Shown: positions 21,752 to 36,137 of the stretch, one piece after another
How the letters are laid out: the number at the start of each line of letters is the position of its first letter
Numbering within the stretch: position 1 is the first letter of the stretch
Assembly: GCF_010093535.1 (NCBI RefSeq)
Contig: NW_022985183.1
Location: 1-64,000, forward strand
Direction of reading: 5' to 3'
Source of the DNA: Lindgomyces ingoldianus
Lineage: Eukaryota; Ascomycota; Dothideomycetes; Pleosporales; Lindgomycetaceae
Length of the DNA: 64,000 nt
Notes under the pieces: model-generated
Told to the model about the DNA's origin: nothing
Database searches by the model: none
Seen by the model: the letters and a program-made list of their open reading frames with translations, nothing else
Program-made: the position numbers and the translations under genes

Positions 21752-24700
21752 AGAGTTGAGCTGTGTATTCTAGGTTTAATAATGGTACCCATATTTAAAG
21801 TGACATGTAGTATAGCTTGTATGTCTGGGACAGCTCCTACGGTTCAACAACCCATCATAAAATAGACCCAAAAAAAGCTTACCCACACTGCAAGGTCACG
21901 TGTAATTTTTGTGACTGATAAGGAAGGGGTTGCGAGGTGAACGACGTGGAAAGCAGCCACTGTGTAGAGTAAATCTCCTATCTGACAATGGCATTCATTC
22001 TAATAATAGTATATCTTATTCTAGCAACGAATTCAAACGATCGTATCTTCTATAGAAACGGATTATGGAGGACGATATGGTAGGGATTAGTGTGATGGGC
22101 GTCATGCATCGAGGGACTCAACTAAAGTGTGGTAGCCAAAAAAAAATGGAAGCTCCACTTATAAAACGTCTTCTGGTGCCAATTGTGAGTGCAACCTAAG
22201 TGAGGACTTCTTGATTTTTGCTGGTGCTCCATCCTCTCCAATACAAAACTTAGTCACTTCCGTCCTTCATGTTTCCGTTTATCATCTTCAGTTTTTCACC
22301 TTCGTAGTTAACAGCACTCCCATATTATTCAGGTATACTCTACTTAACAACCGTTTCATGGCAAGCCCTCCGATTACCATATGGCCTAAGGGACTCATCA
22401 GACCCCCATCCTCCTCTGAATTCCCATAATTTGTCAAAAATTATCTGCCTCAGCACATAGCTCTGGCTTCTTATTGAAGAACTCTCTTATTGCAGCGAAA
22501 AGCTACTCCCATAGGTGCGCCTTATTGTGACTCGTAGATGTCCTAATGTCGATTATACCATGTGTGGAGAAATCTGCTCAGTGAATGGTTTGAACGGGTT
22601 GTGTACAAACAGAAAGCCTGGCATGATGCCTTCCAAGGTGCTCTTTTCGAGCTCTTCGAAAGCCTTTGATTATCCCGCAGGGGCGGCCATGATTCCGCCC
22701 GTATGACAGCAGTAGACGAAGATAAAGGTGGCAAGGTTCAGAGTAGGGAGAAAGCTGGAGGTTGAGGGTGTGGAACCTGGCGGAGAAGTTTGATGACCCA
22801 TAGATGAAGTGGTGAGAGAGAAAGCGGATATAGCGCTGTTTTCCGTGGGCGATGGGTTTGGTAATGAAGTTGCATCTAGCTGCTCTTCCGGTATTGCAAT
22901 TCTCCAGACGTCAAGCATCTGCCTCATGTTCCTCCACCTTCTAAGCATGCAGTTTGCCGCTCTTTACCATATAAAGCTTGGTGCCGTTGAGAGTTGATCC
23001 GTCTATCTCCAGTGCAAATTGGTTGAACGATTCCTAAGTCCGAAATGAACCCCACCAAAATCCTACGCCCATTGACCTAGCACGCTCTATGAGGCAGTTA
23101 AGTCTAACAGCCTTCGTCTCTGTAGATTCACTAAAATATCCCCACAGAGAGTGGGGAGCCTGAGGAGGTAGCTTACTACCGTCAGCAATTGTAATACTGG
23201 TAGGGAAAAGGTGCTGTCCACGAGGCTGGGGAAAGTTTAAAAGAGCCGGGCCCGTGGAGAAACAATAGATAAATCGAGGAAGTATTATAGAGAAGTCCGG
23301 AAAGTATGGTTATATACCTTAAAGTATCATCCGCCGCATAGTGACGAGTTGTATTTACATAGCCGTCTTGATCTGTATCACCCTGGGCGGCTTTGCTAGT
23401 TCATATTCGAAGACTTTGTCTGGCTCTGAAGCGGTCTCCTTGCATCGCTGCAAGATGCCCTCTTGTAGGTCCACCCAAGCCTCACAGGATGATGAAATGG
23501 ATACAAATTTCTCTGATATCCTTTTGAACTCGGCGCATAGGCGAATTCGACAAGGACGCAGTTTCCTTTATGTAACTGATTGTCTTCTGATGCACAGGAG
23601 GGCGATTGGTGCGGATGATCATAGTTACGAAATAGATATTCGCGATCATGGGCCATCTTAGCCGCGGAAGTGACGGCGATACTAGGGTAGATCTTTATCG
23701 ACGTGGTGGGAAAGCAATCAAGCAATGCCTACGTACTGCAAAGCCGATGATTACTTGCAAACCCGAGTATTGCTGCAGCTGCACCTCGTCCCCACCGCTC
23801 GGTCCTAATGCGAGTTCTCTGATTCTTTGCAGGGTCTTCTCCATGCGTCGACCTGAGCATTCGGGTCTCGAGAAATTTGTAATCTCAGTGAAGGAATGCA
23901 GAATATGAATGTTGTGGAAAACCTTCTCTCCTCCTTGGTTCCATTGGGTTAGGGAAACTTCCGCTCTCATTTCTATCAACCTAGCATAATAGGACTCCAC
24001 AGCTAACTGGTGATAGTAGGTGAGAAGGGCAAATAATTATGCACCTACTGTCCAGTGCTTATGCTGGTGGTGGAATTGATGCAGTGTGGAGCAGAGAAAT
24101 CATTTGTGAGTGTATTGAGGGTCGCATCTACGCTGGCCGAACGTCTATTGCTGCTCACGATATGCTGATGGTTTACGGACGTAGATCTTGACCCACTACC
24201 AAAAGCCTTCATCCACTAACGAGACAATTCAGTAGCTAAGCTTCATGATGAAAGCCAAAGCATCCGCTAGATGCTCTCTAGTAAAGTGGCGAGAACCGTG
24301 GCAAGTCCGAGTCCAGTCGTCGTTTTCGTGAAATCCTCCTGGCAACCTGTATCTTAGAAATTCGAAAGATGTTAAAGGTAGGGGAAACTAGTTCTTACTT
24401 GAAACAGGGAGACTAAAAATTGTGCGCGGATTAAGTACGAGGGAAAGTCGTAATGACAATCGTGGACATCCCGAGATACCGCCTTCCGCTTCCCGCGAGA
24501 TTAGATATCTACGTGCCCAGCGATAAAGCCAAATATGTACACATAAAGTCGAAAACAGAGGCGTACAACTGTTGCCGTTATGTGGTGACTGTGAAGTTCG
24601 ATAACATCGAGCCCTTATTCTTCTTCAGGCGAGCAAGGGGCAACACTCGATAGCTGTATGTTTTTGAGTATCCACTGGAGCCACTAGCAATGGCGGGATA

Positions 24701-24803
24701 GATGCTGTCTTTGGCATCTCGTGTGTTGGGTGGTTCTATAATTTGGAAATTATTGCGTAATTAGTACACAGAATGCGACATTGCATGAGATGAGAAGGGT
24801 GTA
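21752..24803 (-). other. Gene-poor stretch with an unidentified, probably decayed, minus-strand gene
   Basis: From about 24000 down to 22200 the minus strand shows coding-like pieces in changing frames: RMEKTLQRIRELALGPSGGD, KMAHDREYLFRNYDHPH, FVEFAYAPSS-like text near 23560, FEELEKSTLEGIMPGFLF and FDKLWEFRGGWGSDESLRPY. Stops and frame changes separate them (for example near 22440). They could be one large, multi-exon, broken gene. I do not recognise the family. The rest (21752-22200 and 24000-24803) holds nothing I can name. Confidence 0.3.
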
Positions 24804-25903
24804 ACGTACTTCATGGGCGAGTTGCTCACACACCCGAGTCGCTTACTTTTGCCAAGACCCCACTAAACCACCCTTCCTACACTAATGCATTCCCCACAAC
24901 ACTACTTAGACGCGCTAAAAGAATGTTAGATACAGCTTACACTTTAAGCTTTTAAATAAGACATAAAACTTTTAAAGAAATATGCTATAGCTATATATAA
25001 AGTCTTATAAAAGATAATAAATAACTATAGCGCTAGACAACCTTTACAAGCTAATTCTACAGCTAAATTACAAAGGCTAGGTAATAAAAAGGAGTAGGTA
25101 ATTATTAAGACTATACTTAAGCTATATGTGTAAGAAATTTCCCCTTAGATAGCATTTATAGCTAATATAGCTAATTCTTTGCGCGCTAAGCGTAATCTAG
25201 GCTATGTTTACATAAACTAGCCTAGTACGTTTATAAAGTGTTATTTAGAGCTTAAAGTAACATTTAAGCGTAAGTATAACTATAAGAGAGCCTTTTATAA
25301 GAGTCCTAGGGTAATTTAGGGCAGGTTTAGCCTTATAAAGAATATTAAAGCTAAGTATAGCATCTAGAATAATAACATGTACAACTTTAGCAAGATAGGG
25401 TTTATAATTAGCTAGATATTTCTTAACTATACTTACGCTTAAAACTTTACTTTAAGCTCTAAATAACACTTTATAAACATACTAGGCTAGTTTATGTAAA
25501 CATAGCCTAGATTATGCTTAGCGTGTAAAGAATTAGCTATATTAGCTATAAATACTATCTAAGGGGAAATTCCTTGCGCATATAGCTTAAGTATAGTTTT
25601 AATAATCACCTACTTTTTTTTATTGCCTAGCCTTTATAATTTAGCTGTAGAATTAGCTTGTAAAGGTTATCTAGTGCTATAGTTATTTATTATCTTTTAT
25701 AGGACTTTATATATAGCTATAGTATATTTCTTTAAGAGTTTTATGTTTTATTTAAAAGCTTAGAGTGTAAGCTGTATCTAACATTCTTTTAGCACGTCTA
25801 AGTAGTGTTGTGGGGAATGCATTAGTGTAGGAAGAGTAGTTTGGTGGGGTCTTAGCAAAAGTAAGCGACTCAGGTGTGTGAGCAACTCGCCCATGAAGTA
25901 CGT
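24804..25903. mobile_element. Fold-back derivative of the Fot/pogo element, 1,100 bp
   Basis: The whole unit is flanked by TA (24802-24803 and 25904-25905). The left arm, 24804-25282, is repeated inverted as the right arm, 25425-25903; both are 479 bp, around a 142-bp loop. Both arms match the 5' end of the transposon at 9413 (ACGTACTTCA, then GAGTTGCTCACACACC). The loop continues the transposase reading from the left arm and ends just after a YNFSKIGFII block (near 25400). The element therefore kept only the 5' third of the transposon and gained an inverted copy of its 5' end in place of the 3' part. It is RIP-damaged and has no coding capacity. Confidence 0.85.
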
Positions 25904-26311
25904 TACGGCGTGAAGTAATGATACCTTCTAGTGTTCTCTCGTCGCAGTTTCGACGCTGCTCGGAACTGGTCAAAAGTATTTTATCGTCTTTGCGTCATCG
26001 GATGGCTAAATCTGGCATGCGTAGTCAGGTTTAGGGGCAGGAAGCGTTGAGCTTGAGTGAGGATAGAGGAGAAAGTGAGAGGTGAGGTCATGATGGCGCC
26101 GAATCCAAATTTGAGCAACCATTCAAAGCTATCCCTGAAAGGTTATACCAACCAATCTTTACTTAGTCTGTGGGATTCTATCCTGTTTGTCTCCGTGCCA
26201 CTTTAAATTTCCGGGTTTTCTTGTTTGCAGTCAGTCCGTGGTGTGGACAACGGACTACACACCTACAAATATGTACTTAAAAGGTCTAAATTCAACAATA
26301 AATGTCTCCAC
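25904..26311. other. Intergenic, no gene seen
   Basis: About 400 bp between the fold-back element and the 3' end of the Nudix gene. It marks the border between the accessory zone and normal gene space. Confidence 0.4.
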
Positions 26312-27726
26312 CTATAATTTTTCTTTCAAACTCCCAAGTACCTCCTCCCTCCGCCACACAGCCACATTCCTCGTTCCCCCACCCTTAAACCTCGTCGTGA
26401 TAATCCACTCCTTAATTCCTCTCCGCTCCTTCCCCTGCTTCTCCACCTCCTCTCCGGGTTTGTCCAGTGTCAGAACAGCCGTATCCATACCCACGCCCCC
26501 AACACCATCCTGCTGCAAGTCGCCGTACTTTCCCTTTCCTAATACGAGGGGTGATATACATGCCTCCGCGAAACTAACTTCCTCCTTCCCCTCATAAACG
26601 CGTGGTGTGCAGAGAAAATCGAGAAGTCTTTCACGCTCGAGCTGGAGTTCCTGCGTGCTTGGGATCGGAGAACTCGGACTTGTGACCGTGCTCGCGAGAT
26701 ACGGGGCTAACATGAGGGTGAGGAAGAATTGCGGCGGGAATAAGATAATCCGGTTCTGTCGCGCCAAATCTATCCATTTATTTGGTGGCAGAAACCGCGC
26801 TGCTGTATGCTCGATCCCGCCATCGTGCGTTGGGTTGGGAATGAAAATCTCTTCTTCCTCTTCTAACCCCGACCCTGGGGGTGTTCCAGATGATCTGCTT
26901 TTCGTAGGGGAAAGGGAGCCTAGGGGAATGAAATAGATGTACATTTGTGTCGAAAACCGCCTGGGTACATTCGGAGGGGTGATCCAGCGGGTAAATGGTA
27001 TCAGTGCCGCTACATCTGGTTCCGCACCCCATCTTTCCAACAACTCCACAAACTTCACTTTTCCGGAATGGACACCTCGTCGCCCTTCTTCTCGTTCCTC
27101 GTCGGAGATCTCGGTGTACAGACGCCCGGTTTTCTTGCTCTTGGCTAGGAGGATCCCGGATTCTTCGAATGTCTCCCGTATCGCTGCCATTCGATATGCA
27201 GGCCCGTCTTGATGCCTCATCGGGTCGTCAACGCCGGGTATAGTACCATCGTGCGTAGAAGAGAGCGCGCCGCCGGGGAAGACGTGCGCCGAGGCAAAGG
27301 AGGAGGATGTGCGGACCCGGTGGAGGAGGAGAATTTGGTTTGTAGGGGAGATGACGAGGACACTGGGTATATTTTAGCTAGGGCTCAATTTTGGCCAGGT
27401 CTGGAGGTAGATTTGGGAGCGAGTCGTGAAGGACGGGGCGGGGAAACCGACCTAGCACTAGGACTCGGGACTGCAGGAATCTTGGGCGGTTTAGCTAGCG
27501 GCGTATGATCCGCTGGTGTACTCATTTTACGAGCATTCAAGCCCCCAATCTTATTGCGTAATCTAGGTCTCTCTATTGAAGGATAATTAAGCTCTCTACG
27601 ATGCGCGAGTTGTCGGCGTGGAGGGAATGTTGTTGCTCCTAGAATTGGATTATATGAATTTAGGAGTCTAAGTTGTTGGACGCGATTAACCTGGATGAGG
27701 GGAAAGGAAATACGGGTTACTGGCAT
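26312..27726 (-). CDS. NUDT19-like Nudix hydrolase (probable acyl-CoA/nucleotide diphosphatase)
   Basis: Two exons (27726-27452 and 27362-26312) are joined by an 89-bp intron, giving 441 residues. The Nudix domain opens with SVLVISPTNQILLLHRV and FPGG. After an insertion typical of the NUDT19/RP2p branch, it carries the core AAIRETFEESGILL (the RExxEExG part of the Nudix box). A block FTRWITPPNVPRRFSTQMYIYF follows, also typical. NUDT19 relatives hydrolyse CoA derivatives in peroxisomes or mitochondria. The N-terminus from 27726 is basic and lacks acidic residues, like a mitochondrial presequence. A later Met at 27525 (MSTPADHTP) would give a 374-residue form without it. The donor GTCGGT is not standard, but it is the only one that keeps the frame and the family text. 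The substrate is not shown by the sequence. Confidence 0.8.
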
Positions 27727-28090
27727 AGTAACCCAGAGAATGTTGTTTTAATCTGGGACATGGGATGGCCATGATGGATGACAGGCAGGTGGTTGGTGAG
27801 CGATCATGACGCGGGGAGCCTGAGATGCCGAGGTAGGGATCTCGACATCTACGTGCGTGACAAAGTTAGCGAGAGTCGAGCACAACTAAAACTTTAAGAT
27901 ATCGCTCGGCAGGCTAAAATTAAGGCAAGAGGAATGTGATCTTTAACATTGTGCAAATAAACGTCAAAGCATGGTATCATTACTTTTATGCCTAATCAGT
28001 AAATATCAGTCCCATATCCCATCAACCACTGGAGCATCTAGAATAATATAGCAAGCCTCCCAAAACGCCTCTTGGATGCTGAATATTTAT
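27727..28090. other. Intergenic between Nudix gene and IMP dehydrogenase
   Basis: A 364-bp stretch. It contains the promoter of the Nudix gene and the 3' untranslated region of the IMP dehydrogenase gene, both minus strand. No gene seen. Confidence 0.4.
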
Positions 28091-29957
<1,867 letters not shown>

Positions 29958-30930
29958 GGACTCGCCTTTGAGAATAGGCATTGCGAATATGAAAGGGCTT
30001 GCCAAAGAAACAAACAAGCAAGTTTTGGCTACGACGGAAGAAAATAGACCACAGATCGAGGGCGAAGCTATGGCCGGGAAAAAGTGGCGGGCTTTTCCCA
30101 AGAGCAAGAAGTCCCACGGTCGCGAAAAGTTTTTGTGCGGAACGGAGAATGGTCCGTGCATTGATATCACGTGACTAACTTAGTGTGACGAGAGGGAGGG
30201 TAGCACGTCTCTATTAGGTCGAGACTCGACGTGTCAACGGCACTTCTCACACTGCACATCGCGCCACGACAGGCAAGAGGCGATGGTGGTATCAACCAAA
30301 AGCACAGAGATTTGCAGCGGTCCCAGATGCCATTGTCTCCGTGATTTGCCCAGGGGAAAGCTAGCATGCCAAAGCAACTTGGCTACGGAATATATCAGAA
30401 TCTATCCGCCCAAAGAATGCAAATCTTTGCAGGCGGTTGGCCACCCCCCCTCCAACGCCTTCTGGCTTGCTTCGTGTCCAATCTGGTCGTCGCAGGCTCT
30501 CTTGCATCATGCATCGGGTCGGGTGTCGATGCTGTGGCGGGGAGATCCTTGGCACGTGCCAGTCGCACGGGGCAACAACAAACCCTGTCATGGTAAACAC
30601 TCCTCTTCAACACCCAAGCCCGCTCAATGCCACACTTGATGTCGCCGCAACTCCAATCTACTATCGCCATTTCACATCCCTCATTACTTTCTTTGGCTGT
30701 GCGGTCGCTGCTGCTCGCCCCGGTCACTCGGACTTTTGTCGACCTTTTCCAGAGGTCTTTTTGGACGCACATGCGAGGCAGGCGCCTTCCATCCGTCTTA
30801 TAATATCGCGGTTTCAATAGCGGCCTCTGAAGCCTCAACCACGGGAAATCTTCTAACAGCCCCACACATCCGTACAACGTATGCCGCGACGACTCACCTC
30901 TGACCACCACGCCCGGCATCCGCGCTCGCA
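29958..30930. promoter_or_regulatory. Divergent promoter region, IMPDH and IQGAP genes
   Basis: This 973-bp stretch separates two divergently transcribed housekeeping genes. It holds many pyrimidine-rich tracts and no clear TATA box. The open frames within it look like chance. Confidence 0.5.
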
Positions 30931-33900
30931 ATGAGCTATCAATACACGCCACGGACAAGACTGGGCCACCAGGCTACCTCGCCCTCACCACTGCGCCAGC
31001 TATCCAATGCATCATCAGGATCATCTGCCTATTCCAATGCCTCCAGCAACGCCTCAAATGGCTACCCGCTACCAACCTCCGGGCACCGGCGGGGCTTGAG
31101 CGACGCCACAACTCTCTCTCACACACGCACCGAGAGCTACTTTGGCTCCGAAGACACGGATTCCGGAAACACATACACGAGCATGCGGAAATCGCTCCGG
31201 CCGCTTCCTTCGGTCCCTCAGAGCTCTCCCATCGTCGAAAAGCCCGGGCGCACCTCAAACAGTCCAAAGCACACTCGGTCCCAAAGCGTCGAGCCCATCC
31301 AGTATCCTCCTTATGACGGCTCTACTTCTCCAACCTCCAAACCTCGCCCCCTCTCTCTGGCAATTTCCCGCGCGGATTCGATACGAGCGCCGACTCGCGA
31401 CCACTCGTCCCGCAACCAGGTCTCCACGCATCTCGAGAGGCCCGACCTACAGAGCTTCGGCAAGTCGTCCACCAGCCATCTTCGAACTCTATCTAAGTTT
31501 GCGCAATCTGCATCTGAAGATGACTTCACTATTAGGTCCCCGGAGCAGGAAGTCGTCGGGCTACATGGGCGTAGGAGACTACAGCGAACAGACTCCGCCC
31601 GAGGGAAAAAGTCCAGCGCTTCAGGCTGGGCCAGTAGGAATTGGATGGACCAGCAACGGCAATTTCTGCAAGCATACGAATATTTGTGTCATATCGGAGA
31701 AGCGAAGGAGTGGATCGAGGATATCATTCACAAGGATATTCCTCCCATCGTGGAGCTAGAGGAAGCACTAAGAGATGGTGTCACCCTCGCCGAGGTTGTC
31801 CAGGCCATCCAAGGGCGCCCTGTGCGGATATTCCGACATCCCAAACTGCAATTCCGACACTCTGACAACATTGCACTTTTCTTCCGCTTTCTCGCAGAAG
31901 TTGAACTCCCAGAGCTGTTCCGCTTCGAGCTCGTAGATCTATACGAAAAGAAGAACGTCCCGAAAGTTGTCTACTGCATCCACGCCCTCTCATGGCTTCT
32001 GTTTCGCAAAGGCATCGTCGACTTCCGCATAGGCAACCTCGTCGGAAAACTCCAGTTCGAGGACCATGAACTGGAAGCTATGCAGAAGGGTCTCGACAAA
32101 TCTGGTATCAGCATGCCAAATTTCTCAGGAATGCAAGCAAACTTCGACGTAGAACCTGAGCCCGAACCGGTAGAGTCCGACGAAGACCGAATAGATCGCG
32201 AGCTTGCTGAAAACGAACCCATCATTCTGGATCTGCAGGCCCAGATTCGGGGCGCCATGTTGAGGATACGATTAGGGAACATGATGCAAAGGATGTGGGA
32301 AAATGAGGATATAATTGTTGACCTGCAATCCCGGATACGAGGCGATTGGGCAAGGCAGATTGCCTACTACCGCCTAGATATGAAGCGATTCGCAGTAAAC
32401 CTCCAGAGCGCCGCTAGAGGATTCCTGGTTCGATCAAGGTTACGAGGTGAAGAAGAGTACTGGAGGGACAAGGAATGGGAGGTGCTCAAGGTGCAGAACC
32501 TTTTCAGAGGCCGGAAAGCTAGGGCACAGGTCCAGTTCACCAAATCCCGTATGCAGCGCCATGAGAATGGCATTCGACAATTCCAGGCTGCCATTCGAGG
32601 AGCACTTGAGCGACTGAGGGTCGGCAATGATTATGAGCAAACGCGCATGTCAGAAGCCGGCGTGCAACACATCCAGTCAATGATCCGTGGAGCCTTGATC
32701 CGACAGCAGATCGACCGAGAATACGCAGAGCTCAGGGGGAGCGAAACCGGAACCGTTCAACTGCAAGCGGCTGTTCGTGCAAGTGTTTTGCGTCGGTCCT
32801 TGCGGGCAGATCAAGAGAGTCTTCGTCAGCATGAGTCCATCATCGCCTTGTTACAGTCAGCTGCTAGAGGAGCAATCGCGAGACGACAGAATGCTCAGAT
32901 TCAAGAGAAGTTGGTAAGCAGCCATGTCAGTTGGTCCGACTTCCATGCCAAAATCCGAGGCAACTCCTTGAGAAGCTCCCTCAAGCAATTGCAGGAAGCG
33001 CTCCGAGCTGAGCTGCCTCAAATTGTCGATCTCCAAGCTATAGCAAGAGGAGGCCAGCTTCGCTCAGAAGTCGCCGATACCCTCGAGCAGTTAAAAGAGC
33101 AGGAGACTTTCATTACTTCTTTACAGTCCTATATGCGCGGGTTCATGTCGCGCCAGAGGCACTTCTCTGATCTAAAGGCTTTGCAGGCACAAACTCCAAC
33201 TATCGTGGACCTTCAGTCAGCATGCCGAGGGTTCGTGCAGCGACAACGAACATACGAACTGCTCTGCGAGCTCAATAGTCATGAGCCGAACATTATCGAC
33301 CTCCAAGGTGTCGCTCGAGGTATGATGCTCAGAATGGAAATCGGTGCCCTTCTTGCAAAGGTAGAAGAGCATGAGAGTGCAATTATTGAGATTCAGGCAC
33401 TTGCACGGGGTTTACTTGTGCGGAGTAAGTTCGTCGAGAAGAAGAAGTACTACAGGGAGAATATGGAGAGGGTCATCAAGATCCAAAGCTTCATTCGAGG
33501 TCGACAACAGGGAGAAGCGTACAAGAGCTTGACGAGTGGCAAGAACCCTCCCGTTTCAACCATCAAGAACTTTGTGCACCTTCTCAACGACAGTGATCTC
33601 GACTTTGACGAAGAAATTGGTATGCACGATGAATACTTGTTTTCAGGATTTTTACATTAACTTTTTTTTATAGAATTTGAGCGGCTCCGAAAGACTGTAG
33701 TCCAGCACGTTCGTCAAAATGAACTTGCGGAGCAATACATCGACCAACTCGATATTAAAATCGCTTTGCTTGTCAAAAACAAGATCACGCTGGATGAGGT
33801 TGTCAAACATCAGAAGCACTTCGGCGGTCACGTTGGAGCCCTGCTCAGCAGCAAGGACATATCTTCCAAAGACCCATTCGATCTTAAGGCCTTAAACAAG

Positions 33901-36137
33901 AACTCTCGAAGGAAACTTGAGCACTATCAAGAGCTTTTTTTTATCCTTCAAACACAGCCCCAGTATATGGCCAGGCTCTTCAAGCGTATTCGAGAACAGG
34001 CTGTGGCTGAGAAGGACACTAAGCGCATTGAACAACTCACAATGAGTCTTTTCGGTCTCGCGCAGAAACGAAGAGAGGACTACTATCTGCTGAAGCTCAT
34101 GGCTCGATCACTAAAGGAAGAAATAGATGGTTGTGCAACACTACAAGAGTATCTTCGGGGTAACTTCTTCTGGGGAAAGCTCTTCGCTAGCTACGTTCGA
34201 TCACCCCGGGACCGCAAATTCTTAAGGGATGTATTCGGGCCAGTGATCAAGGAGAATATCATCGAAAGCGAGGGCCTCGACCTAGAAAGTGACCCGATGC
34301 AAATATACCGGTCCGCGATCAATAACGAAGAGCTCCGAACAGGCCGAAGGAGTCACCGCGATCCCAACATTCCCCGCGAAGAGGCTATCAAGGATCCAGA
34401 GACTCGGGAGACCTTCATCCACCATCTTCAAGACCTACGCGATATTGCAGACCAATTTTTCGCCATGATGGAGGAAGTGCTTCACAAGATGCCATATGGC
34501 GTTCGCTATATTGCGTCGCAGATGTTCGCAGAGTTGCGACAAAGGTTCCCGTACGAAGCACAGGAGCAGCTACTTCAAATTGCTGGTCATTGGGTCTGGA
34601 AATCATATCTCCAACCAGCTCTAATACAACCTCAGCATTGGGGTGTAGTAGACCGAGGCCTCTCTCCGCTCATGAATCGCAATCTCGGAGAAGTCGCAAA
34701 GGTCCTAGGTCAAGTTGCTGCAGGCAGACTGTTCGGTGGAGAGAACGTCTACCTTCAACCCCTCAACAGTTACATCACAGAAGCCATTGACCGATTGCAA
34801 GATATCTGGTCCAACTGTAAGCCGACCACTCAATAACCAGATGTCACCACTAACTCGTTACTAGTAATCAGTGTCCGTGATGCGGAGACGCAATTCGATA
34901 TTGACGAATTCAACGACCTGTATGCGCGTACAAAACCGACACTTTATATCAAACTCGCCGACATCTTCGCCATCCACAATCTTGTCGTCGACGACCTTCC
35001 GACTCTATGTCCCTCCCAAGACGACCCTCTTCGAGAAGTGATTCGTGAACTTGGCAGCGCAAAGAACAATGAGAACGAACTACTACATGTAAGCTCAACT
35101 GAAATTACATTGACGCTCAACCCCAAGTTTCACGACAAAGAAGGTATGCTATCCTCCTCTCCGCTTTGCTGTTTCCAGTATCTAACGTTATAGACCCCGA
35201 TGCTGCCGTCAAGGCTCTTTTTATGGAGACTAAGCGATACGTCTTGTACATCATCCGCGTTCAGACCGGCACCAACCTCATGGAAATCATGATCCGACCT
35301 ATTACACCCGAAGATGAGGATCGTTGGGATGCTCTTGTCCGCGAAGAACTCGCCAGTCACAATCGCGATCGTTCAAAGAGACTCCGCTCCTCAGCCGCCT
35401 CAACCTACACAACCGACATGACTTCCACCACCCTCCTCGACATGGACTACCCAAGCCTCAAACGTGAAGCGCTCCAAAACATCCTCCAACTTGAACGGGC
35501 CGGCCGCATCTCGCGGCACAACCAATACCAAGAGCTTCTCAACGTCATCGCTATCGACATCCGCACAAAACACCGCCGCCGCATCCAACGCGCCAAAGAA
35601 CTCGAAGGTGTACGCGCTACGCTCTCCGCCCTCGATGAAAAAGCCCACTACCTCGACCAACAGCTCAAATCCTACAACGACTACATCGAACAAGCGATGA
35701 TCACGCTCCAAAACAAGCGCGGAAAACGCCGTTTCCTCCTCCCATTCACCCGCCAATACAACCACATGCGCGAACTCCAACGAGCCGGCCGCGACTATCG
35801 CTTCGGCTCGTTCAAATACTCCGCGCGGAATCTTGCTGAAAAAGGGATCCTAGTGTCCTGGCAAGGATATCCGGAACGGCAATGGGACCGCATTGACGTG
35901 ACACTATCGTCTAATACTGTCGGGGTGTTTGAGATCCAGGGGTCTCAGGGTAGTATGATGATCCCAGGAGCGTTTGCAGAGGTCCCATTGGACGGATTGC
36001 TGCAAGCGCAGTTTGATAATCACCAGTTTATGAATTTGTTTGGGGAGGGGAAGGACGGAAGCGGCAGTGGGGCCGTCAGGTTGAATGTTAATTTGTTTTT
36101 GCATTTGATTTTTAAGAAGTTTTACCGGGATGAGTAG
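30931..36137 (+). CDS. IQGAP/Rng2-type cytokinesis scaffold
   Basis: Four exons (30931-33619, 33674-34816, 34865-35143, 35194-36137) with introns of 54, 48 and 50 bp give 1,684 residues in frame. IQGAPs organise the contractile actin ring and septum by binding actin, calmodulin light chains and Rho GTPases. Residues 1-235 are Ser/Pro-rich and probably disordered. A calponin-homology domain follows (about 240-350, EYLCHIGEAKEWIEDII). About 426-870 holds some fifteen IQ-like repeats with a 30-residue period (core LQ-x-x-x-RG). A RasGAP-like domain follows (about 1030-1250, YLRGNFFWGKLFASYVRS), and a RasGAP C-terminal domain in the last exon (RAKELEGVRATL). IQGAPs are scaffolds and generally lack GAP activity. 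Fungal IQGAPs of this size and layout are normal. Confidence 0.95.

Noticed and set aside
30395..30958. 187-residue minus-strand open frame upstream of the IQGAP gene
   Set aside because: No recognisable domain, odd composition, and it overlaps the promoter and start of a certain gene.
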